Assembly (NCBI RefSeq): GCF_012273655.1 | Contig: NZ_JAAWWP010000002.1 | Location: 186,001 to 250,000 of the forward strand | Direction: 5' to 3' | Length of the DNA stretch: 64,000 nucleotides | From: Streptomyces physcomitrii | GTDB lineage: Bacteria; Actinomycetota; Actinomycetes; Streptomycetales; Streptomycetaceae | Part shown: positions 50,996 to 61,129 of the stretch, one piece after another | Layout of the letters: every line of letters starts with the position of its first letter | Numbering within the stretch: the stretch's first letter is position 1 | Translations under genes and position numbers: made by a program | Notes under the pieces: generated by a model | Database searches by the model: none | What the model was told of the DNA's origin: nothing | The model's input: the letters and a program-made list of their open reading frames with translations, nothing else

Positions 50996-51618
50996 GTACG
51001 CGAGTTCTGCCCCGGCGGCGCACCACGGCGGCCGCCACCCTCGCCGGGGTCCTCGGCGCGCTCCTCGCCGGCTGCGGGATCCGCCCCACCGAGGTGCCCA
51101 CCGACTACGGCGCCGCGCCCTCCCGGGCCTCCTGCACGCTGTCCGCGCCGGAGACCGGGGCCCGCTCCGCCGAGGACGGCATCCCGGTGCAGGTCTTCCT
51201 GGTGTGCGCCTCCCAACTGGTCCTCGCCGACCGCTCGGCGCAGCTCCCCGAGCGCCCGGCCGCCGCGGACCGGCTGCGGGTGGCCCGGGCGCTCCTCGAC
51301 CAGTTGGAGCGGCTGCCCTCGGCGACCGAGCGCCAGGTCGGGTACACCACCGACATCCGCCGTCTCACCGTGCGCGGCCCCCGCTCCGGCGACCCCGCCG
51401 ACACCCTGCGGCTGAGCACCGCCCCCGAGGACCTCTCGGCCTTCGCGCTGGCCCAACTGGTGTGCACCTACGCCAATTCGGCCGCCGCGGACGACCGCGG
51501 CGGCGTGACCCTCGGCGGCCCCGAGGCCGAACCGCTGCGGCGCTACGAGTGCCCGGCCGAGGTCCGCTCCCGGCCGAGCACGGAGGCGCCGCCGAACACC
51601 GTGGTCGAGCGGGACTGA
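50992..51618 (+). CDS. Lipoprotein of the afsQ operon
   Basis: This 208-residue lipoprotein has a signal peptide of about 22 residues with lipobox LLAGC, then a Cys-rich mature domain (cysteines in ASCTLSAP, VFLVCASQLV, LVCTYANS and YECPAE) resembling GerM-like and CseA-like regulatory lipoproteins. In the analogous CseB/C system the lipoprotein CseA restrains the sensor. A similar role toward AfsQ2 is plausible because the gene overlaps the afsQ2 stop by four bases (ATGA). Confidence 0.82.
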   Translation: MSTRVLPRRRTTAAATLAGVLGALLAGCGIRPTEVPTDYGAAPSRASCTLSAPETGARSAEDGIPVQVFLVCASQLVLADRSAQLPERPAAADRLRVARALLDQLERLPSATERQVGYTTDIRRLTVRGPRSGDPADTLRLSTAPEDLSAFALAQLVCTYANSAAADDRGGVTLGGPEAEPLRRYECPAEVRSRPSTEAPPNTVVERD

Positions 51619-51768
51619 GGGCCGTACGGCTCCCGCGGCGGGACGGGAGGGGCGTACGGGGCGCGAGGGGCGGTCCGCGTACCGTTCCGGCGTCTTTTCC
51701 CGCGCGCCCTGTTGACTCGGGCGTCAGGAGCGGGAACCGATCGGCCCCGGTCTCTCGTCCTTGAGGTC

Positions 51769-52329
51769 GTGCAGCGTCAAGGCTCGGGCGGCGGAATCGT
51801 CGCGGTACCACTTCGTGCGGCGGGAGTCGTCCTCCTGGTCGCGCATCTGCTCGTCGTCGCCTGGCTCACCCTGCGGCCGGTGGAGGTCGCCTGGGTGAGC
51901 GCGCCCAATCTGCACCCGCTGGCCGGGATCCGCGCGGACTTCGCGCAGGGCTGGTGGCCGGGGCTCCGCCGGGTCGGCAAGGACCTGTTCATGCTGGCGC
52001 CGCTCGGCTTCCTGCTGCCGCTGATCGCCGGGCGGGTGAACGCCTCGCCCTTCTTCTCGCTGATGCGGACCACCGCCACCGGAGTCGTCGTCTCCATGTG
52101 GATCGGCCTGCTGCAGACCTACATCCCCGGTCAGGTCGTCGACGTCGACTCGCTGCTGCTCAACACCCTCGGGGTGATCGTCACGCACCTGGCCGTGGTG
52201 CCCTGGGCGCGGGCCCGGCTGCGCCGCCGGAGCGGGGCGGACGGCACCGGGGCGGGTTCTCAGGGTCCGACCCCGACGATTGCCAGGGTCGAGTTCGCTC
52301 CCTGGGGCGACGCCCTGCGGCGGCCCTGA
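51769..52329 (+). CDS. VanZ-family membrane protein
   Basis: This 186-residue protein has four hydrophobic helices. The first is AAGVVLLVAHLLVVAWLTL, and the VanZ pattern continues with NLHPLAGI, KDLFMLAPLGFLLPLI, SMWIGLLQTYIPGQVVDVDS and LLNTLGVIVTHLAVV. VanZ homologues are linked to low-level teicoplanin resistance or envelope functions. GTG 51769 is preferred; a TTG at 51712 would add a non-conserved stretch. Confidence 0.82.
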   Translation: MQRQGSGGGIVAVPLRAAGVVLLVAHLLVVAWLTLRPVEVAWVSAPNLHPLAGIRADFAQGWWPGLRRVGKDLFMLAPLGFLLPLIAGRVNASPFFSLMRTTATGVVVSMWIGLLQTYIPGQVVDVDSLLLNTLGVIVTHLAVVPWARARLRRRSGADGTGAGSQGPTPTIARVEFAPWGDALRRP

Positions 52330-52416
52330 ACGTAGCCTCGAAGAGGAAGCCGGTCATCAGGGACCGGCCCCCGGCGCCGGTGAGCGGCGCGAAGACGGCA
52401 CGCGAAGGAGCCCGGT

Positions 52417-52620
52417 ATGTCTGCCCTTGTCCGCCCCACCCACGGCCGGATGATCGGCGGAGTCTGCGCGGCGCTGGCGAAGCGCTTCGGCACCTCCGCC
52501 ACCACGATGCGAGTGATCTTCCTCGTCTCGTGTCTGCTGCCCGGACCGCAGTTCCTGCTCTACCTCGCCCTGTGGATCTTCCTGCCGGGCGAGGGCAAGG
52601 CGCACCGCGAAGCCTGGTGA
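52417..52620 (+). CDS. PspC-domain protein
   Basis: This 67-residue protein is a PspC domain alone: RPTHGRMIGGVCAALAKRFG, then TTMRVIFLVSCLLPGPQFLLYLALWIFLPG, a single long membrane segment. Short PspC proteins in actinobacteria are thought to report envelope stress. It has its own start 87 bp after the VanZ gene and is followed by a strong terminator. Confidence 0.92.
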   Translation: MSALVRPTHGRMIGGVCAALAKRFGTSATTMRVIFLVSCLLPGPQFLLYLALWIFLPGEGKAHREAW

Positions 52621-52656
52621 GCCGGGGCCCGCGTACCGGCACGGTACACAGGCACC

Positions 52657-52689
52657 CGAGGGGTTCCCGGCACCGCCGGGAACCCCTCG
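52657..52689 (+). terminator. Hairpin terminator after the PspC gene
   Basis: CGAGGGGTTCCCGGC (52657-52671) and GCCGGGAACCCCTCG (52675-52689) form a perfect 15-bp stem with a three-base loop. It is shared with the convergent secreted-protein gene. Confidence 0.93.
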
Positions 52690-52701
52690 CCGCTTCCTGA
52701 C

Positions 52702-53169
52702 TCAGCCGCCCAGCGGCAGACCGCCGCCGAGCAGGCCGCCGACCGGGGAGCTCGCGCCGCCGAGCGGGAGCCCGCCGAGGAGTCCGCCGACCGGGCTGGA
52801 GTCCCCGGTGGGCAGCAGCGAGCCGCTCTCCCGCTGCTGGTCCTGCCGGCCCTGCTGGCCCTGGCCCGCCCGCTGGGCCTCCTGGGCCCGTGCGGCCATG
52901 GCGGTGGTCGACTCCAGGCCTCCGGTGATCTGCTCCACGGGGGCCGCCGAGTCCACGCCGTCCGCGACCTGCTCCGGCACGCCGAGGACCTTGTTGACGC
53001 CGTCGGCCGCGGGGAGGGTCTTGGGCGCCTCGGCGGAGTCGAGCGCGCCGGTGACCGTGCCGAGGGCGTCCGGGGTGGCCGGGGCTGCGGAGGCGGCACC
53101 CGCGCCGACGGCGGCGAATGCGGCGCCGAGCGCGGCGACACCGAGGGTCTTGACTGCAGACTGCTTCAT
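52702..53169 (-). CDS. Secreted Gly/Leu-rich protein
   Basis: This 155-residue protein has a classical signal peptide (MKQSAVKTLGVAALGAAFAA, cleavage near ASA-APA). The mature part is Ala/Gln-rich and ends in a near-duplicate SSPVGGLLGGLPLGG motif repeated once, which could assemble hydrophobically at the surface. No catalytic residues are seen. ATG 53169 has a GGACCC-like upstream sequence. It is similar in type to the product at 45871. Confidence 0.8.
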   Translation of the reverse strand: MKQSAVKTLGVAALGAAFAAVGAGAASAAPATPDALGTVTGALDSAEAPKTLPAADGVNKVLGVPEQVADGVDSAAPVEQITGGLESTTAMAARAQEAQRAGQGQQGRQDQQRESGSLLPTGDSSPVGGLLGGLPLGGASSPVGGLLGGGLPLGG

Positions 53170-53245
53170 GTTCAGTGGGTCCTTGCGACGGGGAATCGAG
53201 CGGTCCAAGAACGTATCGAGGCGATTACCCGGCCGCAAACACCGA

Positions 53246-53279
53246 ATCGCGGCCGAAGAAACGAATCACCGGCCGCGAT
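53246..53279 (-). terminator. Hairpin between add and the secreted-protein gene
   Basis: ATCGCGGCCG (53246-53255) pairs with CGGCCGCGAT (53270-53279) around a 14-base loop, just after the add stop on the minus strand. Confidence 0.7.
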
Positions 53280-53292
53280 CGGTTTATCGGAA

Positions 53293-54447
53293 TCAGCCCT
53301 CTTCGAGGTCAGAACCCCTGGTCACAGCGGTCTGACGGAACAGCCACTCGGACTTGAGTTCTGCGTATCCAGGCTTGATCACGTCATTGATCATCGCCAG
53401 TCGTTCATCGAAAGGAATGAATGCTGATTTCATCGCATTGACGGTGAACCACTGCATGTCGTCGAGCGTGTAGCCGAAGGTGCCGACCAGGTGCTCGAAC
53501 TCCCGGCTCATGCTGGTGCCGCTCATCAGCCGGTTGTCGGTGTTGACCGTGGCCCGGAAGTGCAGCTTGCGCAGCAGCCCGATCGGATGCGCGGCGTAGG
53601 AGTCCGCGGCGCCGGTCTGCAGATTGGAGGTCGGGCACAGCTCCAGCGGGATCCGCTTGTCCCGTACGTACGAGGCGAGCCGCCCGAGGCGCACCGTGCC
53701 GTCCTCGGCGACCTCGATGTCGTCGATGATCCGCACCCCGTGCCCGAGCCGGTCCGCGCCGCACCACTGGAGCGCCTGCCAGATCGAGGGCAGCCCGAAG
53801 GCCTCGCCCGCGTGGATGGTGAAGTGGTTGTTCTCGCGCTTGAGGTACTCGAAGGCGTCCAGGTGCCGGGTGGGCGGGTAGCCCGCCTCGGCGCCCGCGA
53901 TGTCGAAGCCGACGACGCCCGAGTCCCGGTAGCGGTTGGCGAGTTCGGCGATCTCCAGGGCGCGGGCCGCGTGCCGCATCGCGGTGAGCAGGGCGCCGAC
54001 CCGGATGCGGTGGCCGTTCTCGCGGGCGATCCGCTCGCCCTCCCGGAAGCCCTCGTTGACCGCCTCGACGACCTCTTCGAGGCTGAGCCCCTGCTCCAGG
54101 TGCTGCTCGGGGGCGTAGCGCACCTCCGCGTAGACCACCCCGTCCTCGGCCAGGTCCTCGGCGCACTCGGCGGCGACCCGGCGCAGGGCGTCCTTGGTCT
54201 GCATGACGGCGCAGGTGTGGGCGAAGGTCTCCAGGTACCGCTCCAGGGAGCCGGAGTCGGCGGCCTCGCGGAACCAGAGGCCGAGTTTGTCGGCGTCGGT
54301 CTCCGGCAGGCCGGTGTAGCCCGTCTCCCGGGCGAGTTCGGCGACCGTCCCGGGGCGCAGGCCCCCGTCGAGGTGGTCGTGCAGCAGTACCTTCGGGGCG
54401 CGGCGGATCTGCTCGGCTCCCGGTCCGGCGAAAGTCTGGCTCGTCAT
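53293..54447 (-). CDS. add: Adenosine deaminase
   Basis: This 384-residue zinc TIM-barrel enzyme converts adenosine and deoxyadenosine to inosine and deoxyinosine, feeding Pnp. Zinc ligands are in [11 protein letters not shown], in the later HAGE motif (TIHAGEAFG, with the catalytic Glu), and in SNLQTG-TVNTDNR, where the last Asp pair completes the site. ATG 54447 is fixed by a TAGAGT -10 box ending six bases upstream (leaderless). Its promoter carries the CTACGCGCGTAG operator shared with pnp and deoC. Confidence 0.96.
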   Translation of the reverse strand: MTSQTFAGPGAEQIRRAPKVLLHDHLDGGLRPGTVAELARETGYTGLPETDADKLGLWFREAADSGSLERYLETFAHTCAVMQTKDALRRVAAECAEDLAEDGVVYAEVRYAPEQHLEQGLSLEEVVEAVNEGFREGERIARENGHRIRVGALLTAMRHAARALEIAELANRYRDSGVVGFDIAGAEAGYPPTRHLDAFEYLKRENNHFTIHAGEAFGLPSIWQALQWCGADRLGHGVRIIDDIEVAEDGTVRLGRLASYVRDKRIPLELCPTSNLQTGAADSYAAHPIGLLRKLHFRATVNTDNRLMSGTSMSREFEHLVGTFGYTLDDMQWFTVNAMKSAFIPFDERLAMINDVIKPGYAELKSEWLFRQTAVTRGSDLEEG

Positions 54448-54463
54448 CTGCGCACTCTAACGC

Positions 54464-54475
54464 CTACGCGCGTAG
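54464..54475. promoter_or_regulatory. CTACGCGCGTAG operator upstream of add
   Basis: This palindrome is identical to those of pnp and deoC. Four bases separate it from the minus-strand -10 box (TAGAGT, 54459-54454). The neighbouring hydrolase gene is divergent, so both could be affected. Confidence 0.8.
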
Positions 54476-54563
54476 ATCACTCCCGGGGGCGCTTTCCGGC
54501 CGATACGTAACAGTGATCGCCAAGAGGGGTGGCGCGGTGCGGCGCTTCTGACACTGTTCTGCC

Positions 54564-55343
54564 ATGGGTTCAGTCAAGTCACAAGCGACGGCGGCCCGTG
54601 CGGCGCGGCTCTCGGCTCCGATCGGAACCGAGCCCTCCACCGTGAGCGGCGTGGTGCTGCTGCTGCCGGGCGGCGAGGCGGTCTCCGCACGAAAACCCTC
54701 GCCGCTGCGCACCTCCGGGATGCGCGGCATGGGACGGCATCTGGCGCGGGCCGGCCGCACCGAGGGGCTCGCCGCGCATCTGGTCCACTACCGCAACCGC
54801 GGCTGGAACGGCCGTGAGGCCGACCTCTCCCAGGACGCGCACTGGGCGGCCGAGGAGGTACGCCGCCGCTACGGAGACGTCCCCGTCTGCCTGGCCGGGG
54901 TGGACATGGGCGCCCGGGCCGCACTGCACGCGAGCGGCCACCCGGCGGTCAACTCCGTGTTCGCGCTGGCCCCTTGGCTCCCCGAGGACGATGTCGCCGC
55001 CGCCCCCGAGCCGGTGAAGCAGCTGCACGGCCGCACGGTCCTGATCGTGCACGGCACCAACGACGAGCGCACCGACCCCGAACTCTCCTTCCGCCTCGCG
55101 GCCCGCGCCAAGAAGGCCCACCGCGACATCGCCCGCTTCGAGGTCCACTCCGACGGCCACCGGCTGGCCCAGCACCGCAGCGAAGTCTTCGCCCTGGCAG
55201 CCGACTTCGTCCTCGGCACCCTCTTCGGCCACGCCTTCTCCCGTCCCGTCCAGGACGCCCTGGCCGCCCCGCCGCCGCTCGGCCTGCGGATGCCGCTCGC
55301 GGCGGGCTTCGGGAAGTCCCTCGACAAGGCCCGGCGGAAGTGA
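54564..55343 (+). CDS. Alpha/beta hydrolase-fold protein with aspartate at the nucleophile position
   Basis: This is a 259-residue hydrolase. After VVLLLPGGEAVS (oxyanion strand) the nucleophile elbow reads CLAGVDMGARAAL, where Asp114 takes the place of the usual serine. The acid (IVHGTNDERTDP) and histidine (HSDGHRLAQ) positions are present. An Asp nucleophile is known in haloalkane dehalogenases and epoxide hydrolases, but overall similarity here is to dienelactone- and acyl-peptidase-like proteins. Function is unknown. Confidence 0.78.
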   Translation: MGSVKSQATAARAARLSAPIGTEPSTVSGVVLLLPGGEAVSARKPSPLRTSGMRGMGRHLARAGRTEGLAAHLVHYRNRGWNGREADLSQDAHWAAEEVRRRYGDVPVCLAGVDMGARAALHASGHPAVNSVFALAPWLPEDDVAAAPEPVKQLHGRTVLIVHGTNDERTDPELSFRLAARAKKAHRDIARFEVHSDGHRLAQHRSEVFALAADFVLGTLFGHAFSRPVQDALAAPPPLGLRMPLAAGFGKSLDKARRK

Positions 55344-55396
55344 GCGGGGCGCGCAGAACCCGAAGTGGCCGGTAGGCACGTCGACTTGTGGGACGG

Positions 55397-55552
55397 GTGA
55401 GCGTACGCCCCCTGTCCGGACGGCAGTTGAGTTCCGCTGCCCCTGGCATGGCGGCGACCACCTGTCCGGATCGCGTGAGCGTACGCCCCTTGTCCGGGCG
55501 GAAGTTGAGCCCCGCCATCCCCTGCTCGGCGGCAACCACTCGTATCCGTAGG
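55397..55552. repeat. Two-copy 78-bp direct repeat
   Basis: The copies start at 55397 and 55475, each opening with GTGAGCGTACGCCCC and sharing TGTCCGG, GTTGAG and GGCGGC at matching positions. They lie between convergent genes (hydrolase and LysR) with no gene in the gap. Confidence 0.85.
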
Positions 55553-55567
55553 TGAACTGACGCCTGC

Positions 55568-56611
55568 TCAGGACCGCGGCAGCAGCCGCCCCCGCCGCGA
55601 GAGCAGGAAGCGTTTGAAGGCGGCCACCGGCGGGGTGTCCGGGTGGCCGTCCAGCCAGGCGACGCCGATCTCCCGTACGGCCCGCGGAGCGGTCACCGCC
55701 AGGTCGGCAAGTCCCGGGCGGGGAAAGGCCGGTGGCGGCAGCAGGGCGACCCCGAGCCCGGCCGCCACCAGTCCGCGCAGGGTCTCCGTCTCCTCGCCCT
55801 CGAAGGCCACCCGGGGCCGGAAACCGGCCTGCCCGCACAGCTCGTCGGTGATCCGGCGCAGCCCGTAGCCGGGCTCCAGGGTCACGAAGGTCTCCTCGGC
55901 GGCCTCCGCGAGCCGGACCCGGCGGCGCCCGGCGAGGCGGTGGTCCTCCGGCACGACGAGGAAGAGCCGCTGCTCGTCGAGGCGGCGGGCGACCAGATCG
56001 GGGGCGGCCGGTACGGGCGCGGTCAGACAGAGGTCGAGTTCGCCCGCGCGCAGCCGCTCGATCATCGCCTCCCCGTAGGTCTGCACCAGGCTGAAGCGGA
56101 CCCGCGGATGCTCGGCGCGGAAGGCGCGCAGTAGCCCGGGGACCGTCTCGGGACCCATGGTGTGCAGGAAGCCGAAGGCGACCTTCCCCGCGGCGGGGTC
56201 GGCGTCCGCGCGCACCTCCTCGGCGGCCCGCTCGACCTCGCCGAGGGCGCGCTCCACGGAGCCGAGGAAGGCGCGGCCCGCGACGGTCAGGCCGAGGGCG
56301 CGGCCCCGGCGCGCGAAGAGGGCGATCCCGAGGTCCGCCTCCAGCCGGGCCAGCGCCCGGGAGAGCGTGGACTGCGGCATCCCCAACTCCTCGGCGGCCC
56401 GGGTGACATGCTCGGTCCGCGCCACCGCGGCGAACTGCGCGAGGCGCGGGGCGAGCAGCGCCGGCCAGGACCGCGGGTCCAGGGCGACGGCAGTGCCGGG
56501 CGGGGCCTCGGGGGCGGCGGCCTCCCCGCCGTTTCCGGGGCCGGGATCCGCGCGCTCTTTCCGGCGGCTGTGCGCGCCCTCGCGCCGGGCTGACCTCTGC
56601 TCATGCTCCAT
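55568..56611 (-). CDS. LysR-family transcriptional regulator
   Basis: This 347-residue regulator has a short disordered start (1-40), an N-terminal helix-turn-helix (LAQFAAVARTEHVTRAAEELGMPQSTLSRALARLE) and an effector domain (about 135-335, KVAFGFLHTMGPETVPGLLRAF). It is divergent from an MFS exporter, and the short shared region contains a TATCTGG-type LysR sequence. It probably controls that exporter. ATG 56611 is chosen because the longer start reaches into the promoter. Confidence 0.9.
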   Translation of the reverse strand: MEHEQRSARREGAHSRRKERADPGPGNGGEAAAPEAPPGTAVALDPRSWPALLAPRLAQFAAVARTEHVTRAAEELGMPQSTLSRALARLEADLGIALFARRGRALGLTVAGRAFLGSVERALGEVERAAEEVRADADPAAGKVAFGFLHTMGPETVPGLLRAFRAEHPRVRFSLVQTYGEAMIERLRAGELDLCLTAPVPAAPDLVARRLDEQRLFLVVPEDHRLAGRRRVRLAEAAEETFVTLEPGYGLRRITDELCGQAGFRPRVAFEGEETETLRGLVAAGLGVALLPPPAFPRPGLADLAVTAPRAVREIGVAWLDGHPDTPPVAAFKRFLLSRRGRLLPRS

Positions 56612-56673
56612 GGCATCGATTATCTGGTTTTCCCGCATTGGACGCATGAGCCCGGGCTGCCTAGGTTCGAGGC

Positions 56674-58074
<1,401 letters not shown>

Positions 58075-58339
58075 GCCCCGGGCGGCCTCGTCCGTACGGG
58101 CCCGGACTCCCGTACCGGCGAGCCGTCCCGCTCACCGTGCGTCCCCCGCCGCGGACCCTGCGTCCCGAGGACTCGCCCCGCGCCGCGCGGAGCGGGACCA
58201 TCGGGGCAGGAAGCCTCGCATGAAGGGATTTCTCCACCCGAGGGCCGTTGCAGGGGCCATTGTCAGTGGGGTCCGCTAGCTTCCGTGAGTGTGCCGCCGC
58301 CGCTCGGGTGGCGGCCGGGCCACCAGGGGTGTGTGGGTG

Positions 58340-59356
58340 ATGACACAGACGGCGACGAGCGATCTCGACCTCCGCCTTGAGGAGTACCGGGTCGAGCTGA
58401 CGGGCTACTGCTACCGCATGCTGGGCTCCTCCTTCGAGGCCGAGGACGCGGTGCAGGACACCATGGTGCGCGCCTGGCGCAGCTTCGACCGCTTCGAGGG
58501 CCGCTCCTCCCTGCGCTCCTGGCTCTACCGCATCGCCACCAATGTCTGCCTGGACATGCTGAACGCGGGCAACCGCCGGGCCCGCCCGATGGACCTCACC
58601 GCCCCGCAGACCGCGGCCACCGCCGTCCTCAAGGAGCGCTCCGAGCCGACCTGGCTGGAGCCCGTCCCGGACGGCCGGGTGCTGCCCGGCGGCACCGCCG
58701 ATCCCGCGGAGGCGGCCGTCGCCCGCGAGTCGGTGCGCCTCGCCTTCGTCGCCGCCCTCCAGCACCTGCCGCCCAAGCAGCGCGCCGTGCTGATCCTGCG
58801 CGAGGTGCTCGCCTGGCGGGCCGCCGAGTGCGCGGAGCTCCTGGAGACCTCCGTCGCCTCGGTCAATAGCGCCCTGCAGCGCGCCCGCGCCACCCTCGCC
58901 GCCACCGGCGTCAAGGACAGCGACGCCGCCGACCCGATGGACGAGGACCAGCAGAAGCTCCTGGAGCGGTACGTCCGCGCCTTCGAGGGCTACGACATGA
59001 AGGAGCTGACCGCCCTCCTCCACGAGGACGCGGTCCTGTCCATGCCGCCCTACGACCTGTGGCTCCAGGGGCACGCCGAGATCCAGGCCTGGATGCTGGG
59101 CGTGGGCTCCGGCTGCCGCGACTCCCGCCTGGTGGCGACCGTGGCCAACGGCACCCCCGCCTTCGGCCAGTACCGCCCGAGCGGGAGCGGCAGCGGTCAC
59201 GAGGCCTGGGCGCTCCAGGTCATCGAGATCTCAGGGGGCCGGATCACCGGGCTCAACTCCTTCCTGGACACCGCCCGTTGGTTCCCGCTCTTCGGGCTGC
59301 CCACCCGGCTCGAAGCCGATACCGCGGCCGCCGAGCAGTCCGGTCAGCTCCAGTAG
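58340..59356 (+). CDS. ECF sigma factor with C-terminal SnoaL-like domain (SigX5/SigG type)
   Basis: This 338-residue sigma factor has region 2 ([25 protein letters not shown]), the TWLEPVPD linker typical of its class, region 4 ([44 protein letters not shown]) and a SnoaL-like domain (about 215-335) that regulates activity in related ECF41/SigG factors. ATG 58340 is the start after a GTGTGGGTG. The last 126 bases overlap the STAS gene on the other strand. There is no anti-sigma gene of the usual type. Confidence 0.92.
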   Translation: MTQTATSDLDLRLEEYRVELTGYCYRMLGSSFEAEDAVQDTMVRAWRSFDRFEGRSSLRSWLYRIATNVCLDMLNAGNRRARPMDLTAPQTAATAVLKERSEPTWLEPVPDGRVLPGGTADPAEAAVARESVRLAFVAALQHLPPKQRAVLILREVLAWRAAECAELLETSVASVNSALQRARATLAATGVKDSDAADPMDEDQQKLLERYVRAFEGYDMKELTALLHEDAVLSMPPYDLWLQGHAEIQAWMLGVGSGCRDSRLVATVANGTPAFGQYRPSGSGSGHEAWALQVIEISGGRITGLNSFLDTARWFPLFGLPTRLEADTAAAEQSGQLQ

Positions 59357-59602
59357 CGCCCGCAGCCCCGGGGCGGGTCCGCGCAGGCTGATCCGCCCCC
59401 CGGCCCGCCGCGCGGTGAGCTGAAGCCGCGCCAGTACGTCCACGGCCCCCACCCCGCAGGCCTCGAACCGGGCGACATCGCAGACCACCACCCCGCCCGC
59501 GCCCGCGGCGAGCCGCAGCCGCACCTCGGCGCAGAGCCGCGCCAGCTCCGCCCGGCCCACCTCGCCGCGCAGGACCAGCACCTCCGGTGTCCTCGCATCC
59601 AC
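59231..59602 (-). CDS. STAS-domain protein (anti-sigma factor antagonist-like)
   Basis: This 123-residue protein has the STAS pattern: strand [16 protein letters not shown], then [22 protein letters not shown], in which the phosphorylated Ser/Thr of SpoIIAA is replaced by Cys-Gly (EACGVG), then [21 protein letters not shown]. It therefore may not be controlled by a kinase. The first two thirds lie outside the ECF gene and the final 42 codons are antisense to it. GTG 59602 has only a weak ribosome site. Confidence 0.72.
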   Translation of the reverse strand: MDARTPEVLVLRGEVGRAELARLCAEVRLRLAAGAGGVVVCDVARFEACGVGAVDVLARLQLTARRAGGRISLRGPAPGLRALLELTGLLGGRGIGFEPGGQPEEREPTGGVQEGVEPGDPAP

Positions 59603-59763
59603 GCCCCGGTAGACCCCGCCCGCGTACGGAACTCATCGGCACTCCCGCCCGCCCCGGCGAAGATCACATTGACCCGGGCGAGTCCCGCCGAGGAGGCTGT
59701 CGCCATGCCGTGTACGCCGATACCCCCGCCCCCTTCCCGTGACGGCAGCGGACAGGGGGCGCG

Positions 59764-60699
59764 GTGCAGGGCGTACTGAGCGGCTTCGCGGTGATCGCCG
59801 TGGTGATCGCCGTCGGCTACCTCATCGGACGCCGCGGCCACCTCGGCGAGAACGGCCCCGAGGTACTGACCCGCCTCGCCTTCCATGTCGCCACCCCGGC
59901 CCTGCTGTTCACCACGCTCTCCCGGGCCGACCTCTCGGTGATCCTCTCCGGGCGCCTGCTGATCACCGCCCTGTGCACGGCCGCCACCGCCGGGGCCTTC
60001 GTCGCGGTGGGCGCCCTGCGCGGGTGGGGAGTGGGCCGCACCACCATCGGCGCCCTCTGCTCCAGCTACCTCAACGCGGGCAACCTCGGCATCCCGATCG
60101 CCGCCTACGTCCTCGGCGACGCCTCCCTGATCGCGCCGGTCCTCCTCTTCCAGCAGATCCTGGTCACCCCGCTCGCCCTGACCGTGCTCGATCTGTCGGG
60201 AGCGGAGTCCGGCTCCGGCGGCAAGGACCCGCTGTGGAAGCGGCTGACCACCCCGCTGCGCAATCCGCTCGCGCTCAGTTCGCTCGCCGGGGTCACGGTG
60301 GCCGCCACCGGCTGGTCGGTGCCGGGACCGCTCGGCGACCCGGTGGCCCTGATCGGGAACATGTCCATCCCCGCCGTCCTGCTCGCCCTCGGCATCTCGC
60401 TCTGCGGCAGCAGCCTCCCCGGCGGCCCCGGCCCCGACCGCCTCCCGGTGCTGCTCTCCACCGCCCTGAAGTCGGTGGGCCAGCCCCTGCTCGCCTGGTT
60501 CCTGGCCGCCGAGGTCTTCGGCCTCGACGGCGAACCGCTGCTCCAGGTCGTGGTGGTCGCCGCCCTGCCCGCCGCCCAGAACATGTTCACCTACGCCTCC
60601 CGCTACCAGGTAGGCGAACGCCTGGCCCGGGAGTCGATCCTGCTCTCCACCCTGGCCTCGGCCCCGGTGATGGTGGGGGTGGCGGCGGTGCTGGGGTGA
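59764..60699 (+). CDS. AEC-family transporter
   Basis: This 311-residue membrane carrier has ten predicted helices. The family features are visible: N-terminal VIAVGYLIGRRG, the conserved LNAGNLGIPIAAYVLG, NPLALSSLAGVTVA and the PAAQNMFTYASRY near the end. AEC proteins export auxins, malonate, malate or related anions; the substrate here is unknown. GTG 59764 follows a GGGGGCGC sequence. It is transcribed alone. Confidence 0.9.
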   Translation: MQGVLSGFAVIAVVIAVGYLIGRRGHLGENGPEVLTRLAFHVATPALLFTTLSRADLSVILSGRLLITALCTAATAGAFVAVGALRGWGVGRTTIGALCSSYLNAGNLGIPIAAYVLGDASLIAPVLLFQQILVTPLALTVLDLSGAESGSGGKDPLWKRLTTPLRNPLALSSLAGVTVAATGWSVPGPLGDPVALIGNMSIPAVLLALGISLCGSSLPGGPGPDRLPVLLSTALKSVGQPLLAWFLAAEVFGLDGEPLLQVVVVAALPAAQNMFTYASRYQVGERLARESILLSTLASAPVMVGVAAVLG

Positions 60700-60718
60700 G
60701 GGATGGGCTGAGGCCCGC

Positions 60719-61129
60719 TCAGGGCAGGAGCGTCAGCGCGGGGCAGTGGCGAGGGCGGATCACCCTGAAGTGCCGGTGGTCGATGGTCGCGACCTCGTGG
60801 ACGCCGAGGCGTTCCGCGACAGCGACGACAGAGGCATCAGCCGCGCCGAGCGGCAGGTCCTCGTACTGCTCGACCAACTCCACCATGCGCGAGAGGTCCT
60901 GTGAGGTCAGCGCCACGAGACTGAGTTCCTCGGTCTCCAGCGCACGGAGGAACTGCCCCTCCGCACGCGTGCCGGCCCGGGTCTCCAGGAGATAGCAGAC
61001 CTCGGTCAGAATCGGTCCCGGGACGAGCAGGGGCCCGGGATGTGTTTCGAGCACCCGGAGGCAGTCGGCGTGACGGTCGTCCTTGGCGTTGAAGGCGGCG
61101 ACGATCGGGCCCGTGTCGCAGATGATCAC
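60719..61129 (-). CDS. PIN-domain RNase toxin (VapC-like)
   Basis: This 136-residue protein has the PIN-domain acidic residues in order: MIICDTGPIVAAF (first Asp), ILTEVCYLL (Glu), PLGAADASVVAVAERLG (Asp) and VATIDHRHF (Asp). Such enzymes cleave RNA when free of antitoxin. It overlaps the upstream antitoxin gene by four bases (61126-61129), the classical toxin-antitoxin arrangement. Confidence 0.88.
   Translation of the reverse strand: MIICDTGPIVAAFNAKDDRHADCLRVLETHPGPLLVPGPILTEVCYLLETRAGTRAEGQFLRALETEELSLVALTSQDLSRMVELVEQYEDLPLGAADASVVAVAERLGVHEVATIDHRHFRVIRPRHCPALTLLP

Noticed and set aside
58260..58275. TTGTCA and TAGCTT before the ECF sigma gene
   Set aside because: The 11-base spacing does not fit a vegetative promoter and no ECF-type consensus was seen.
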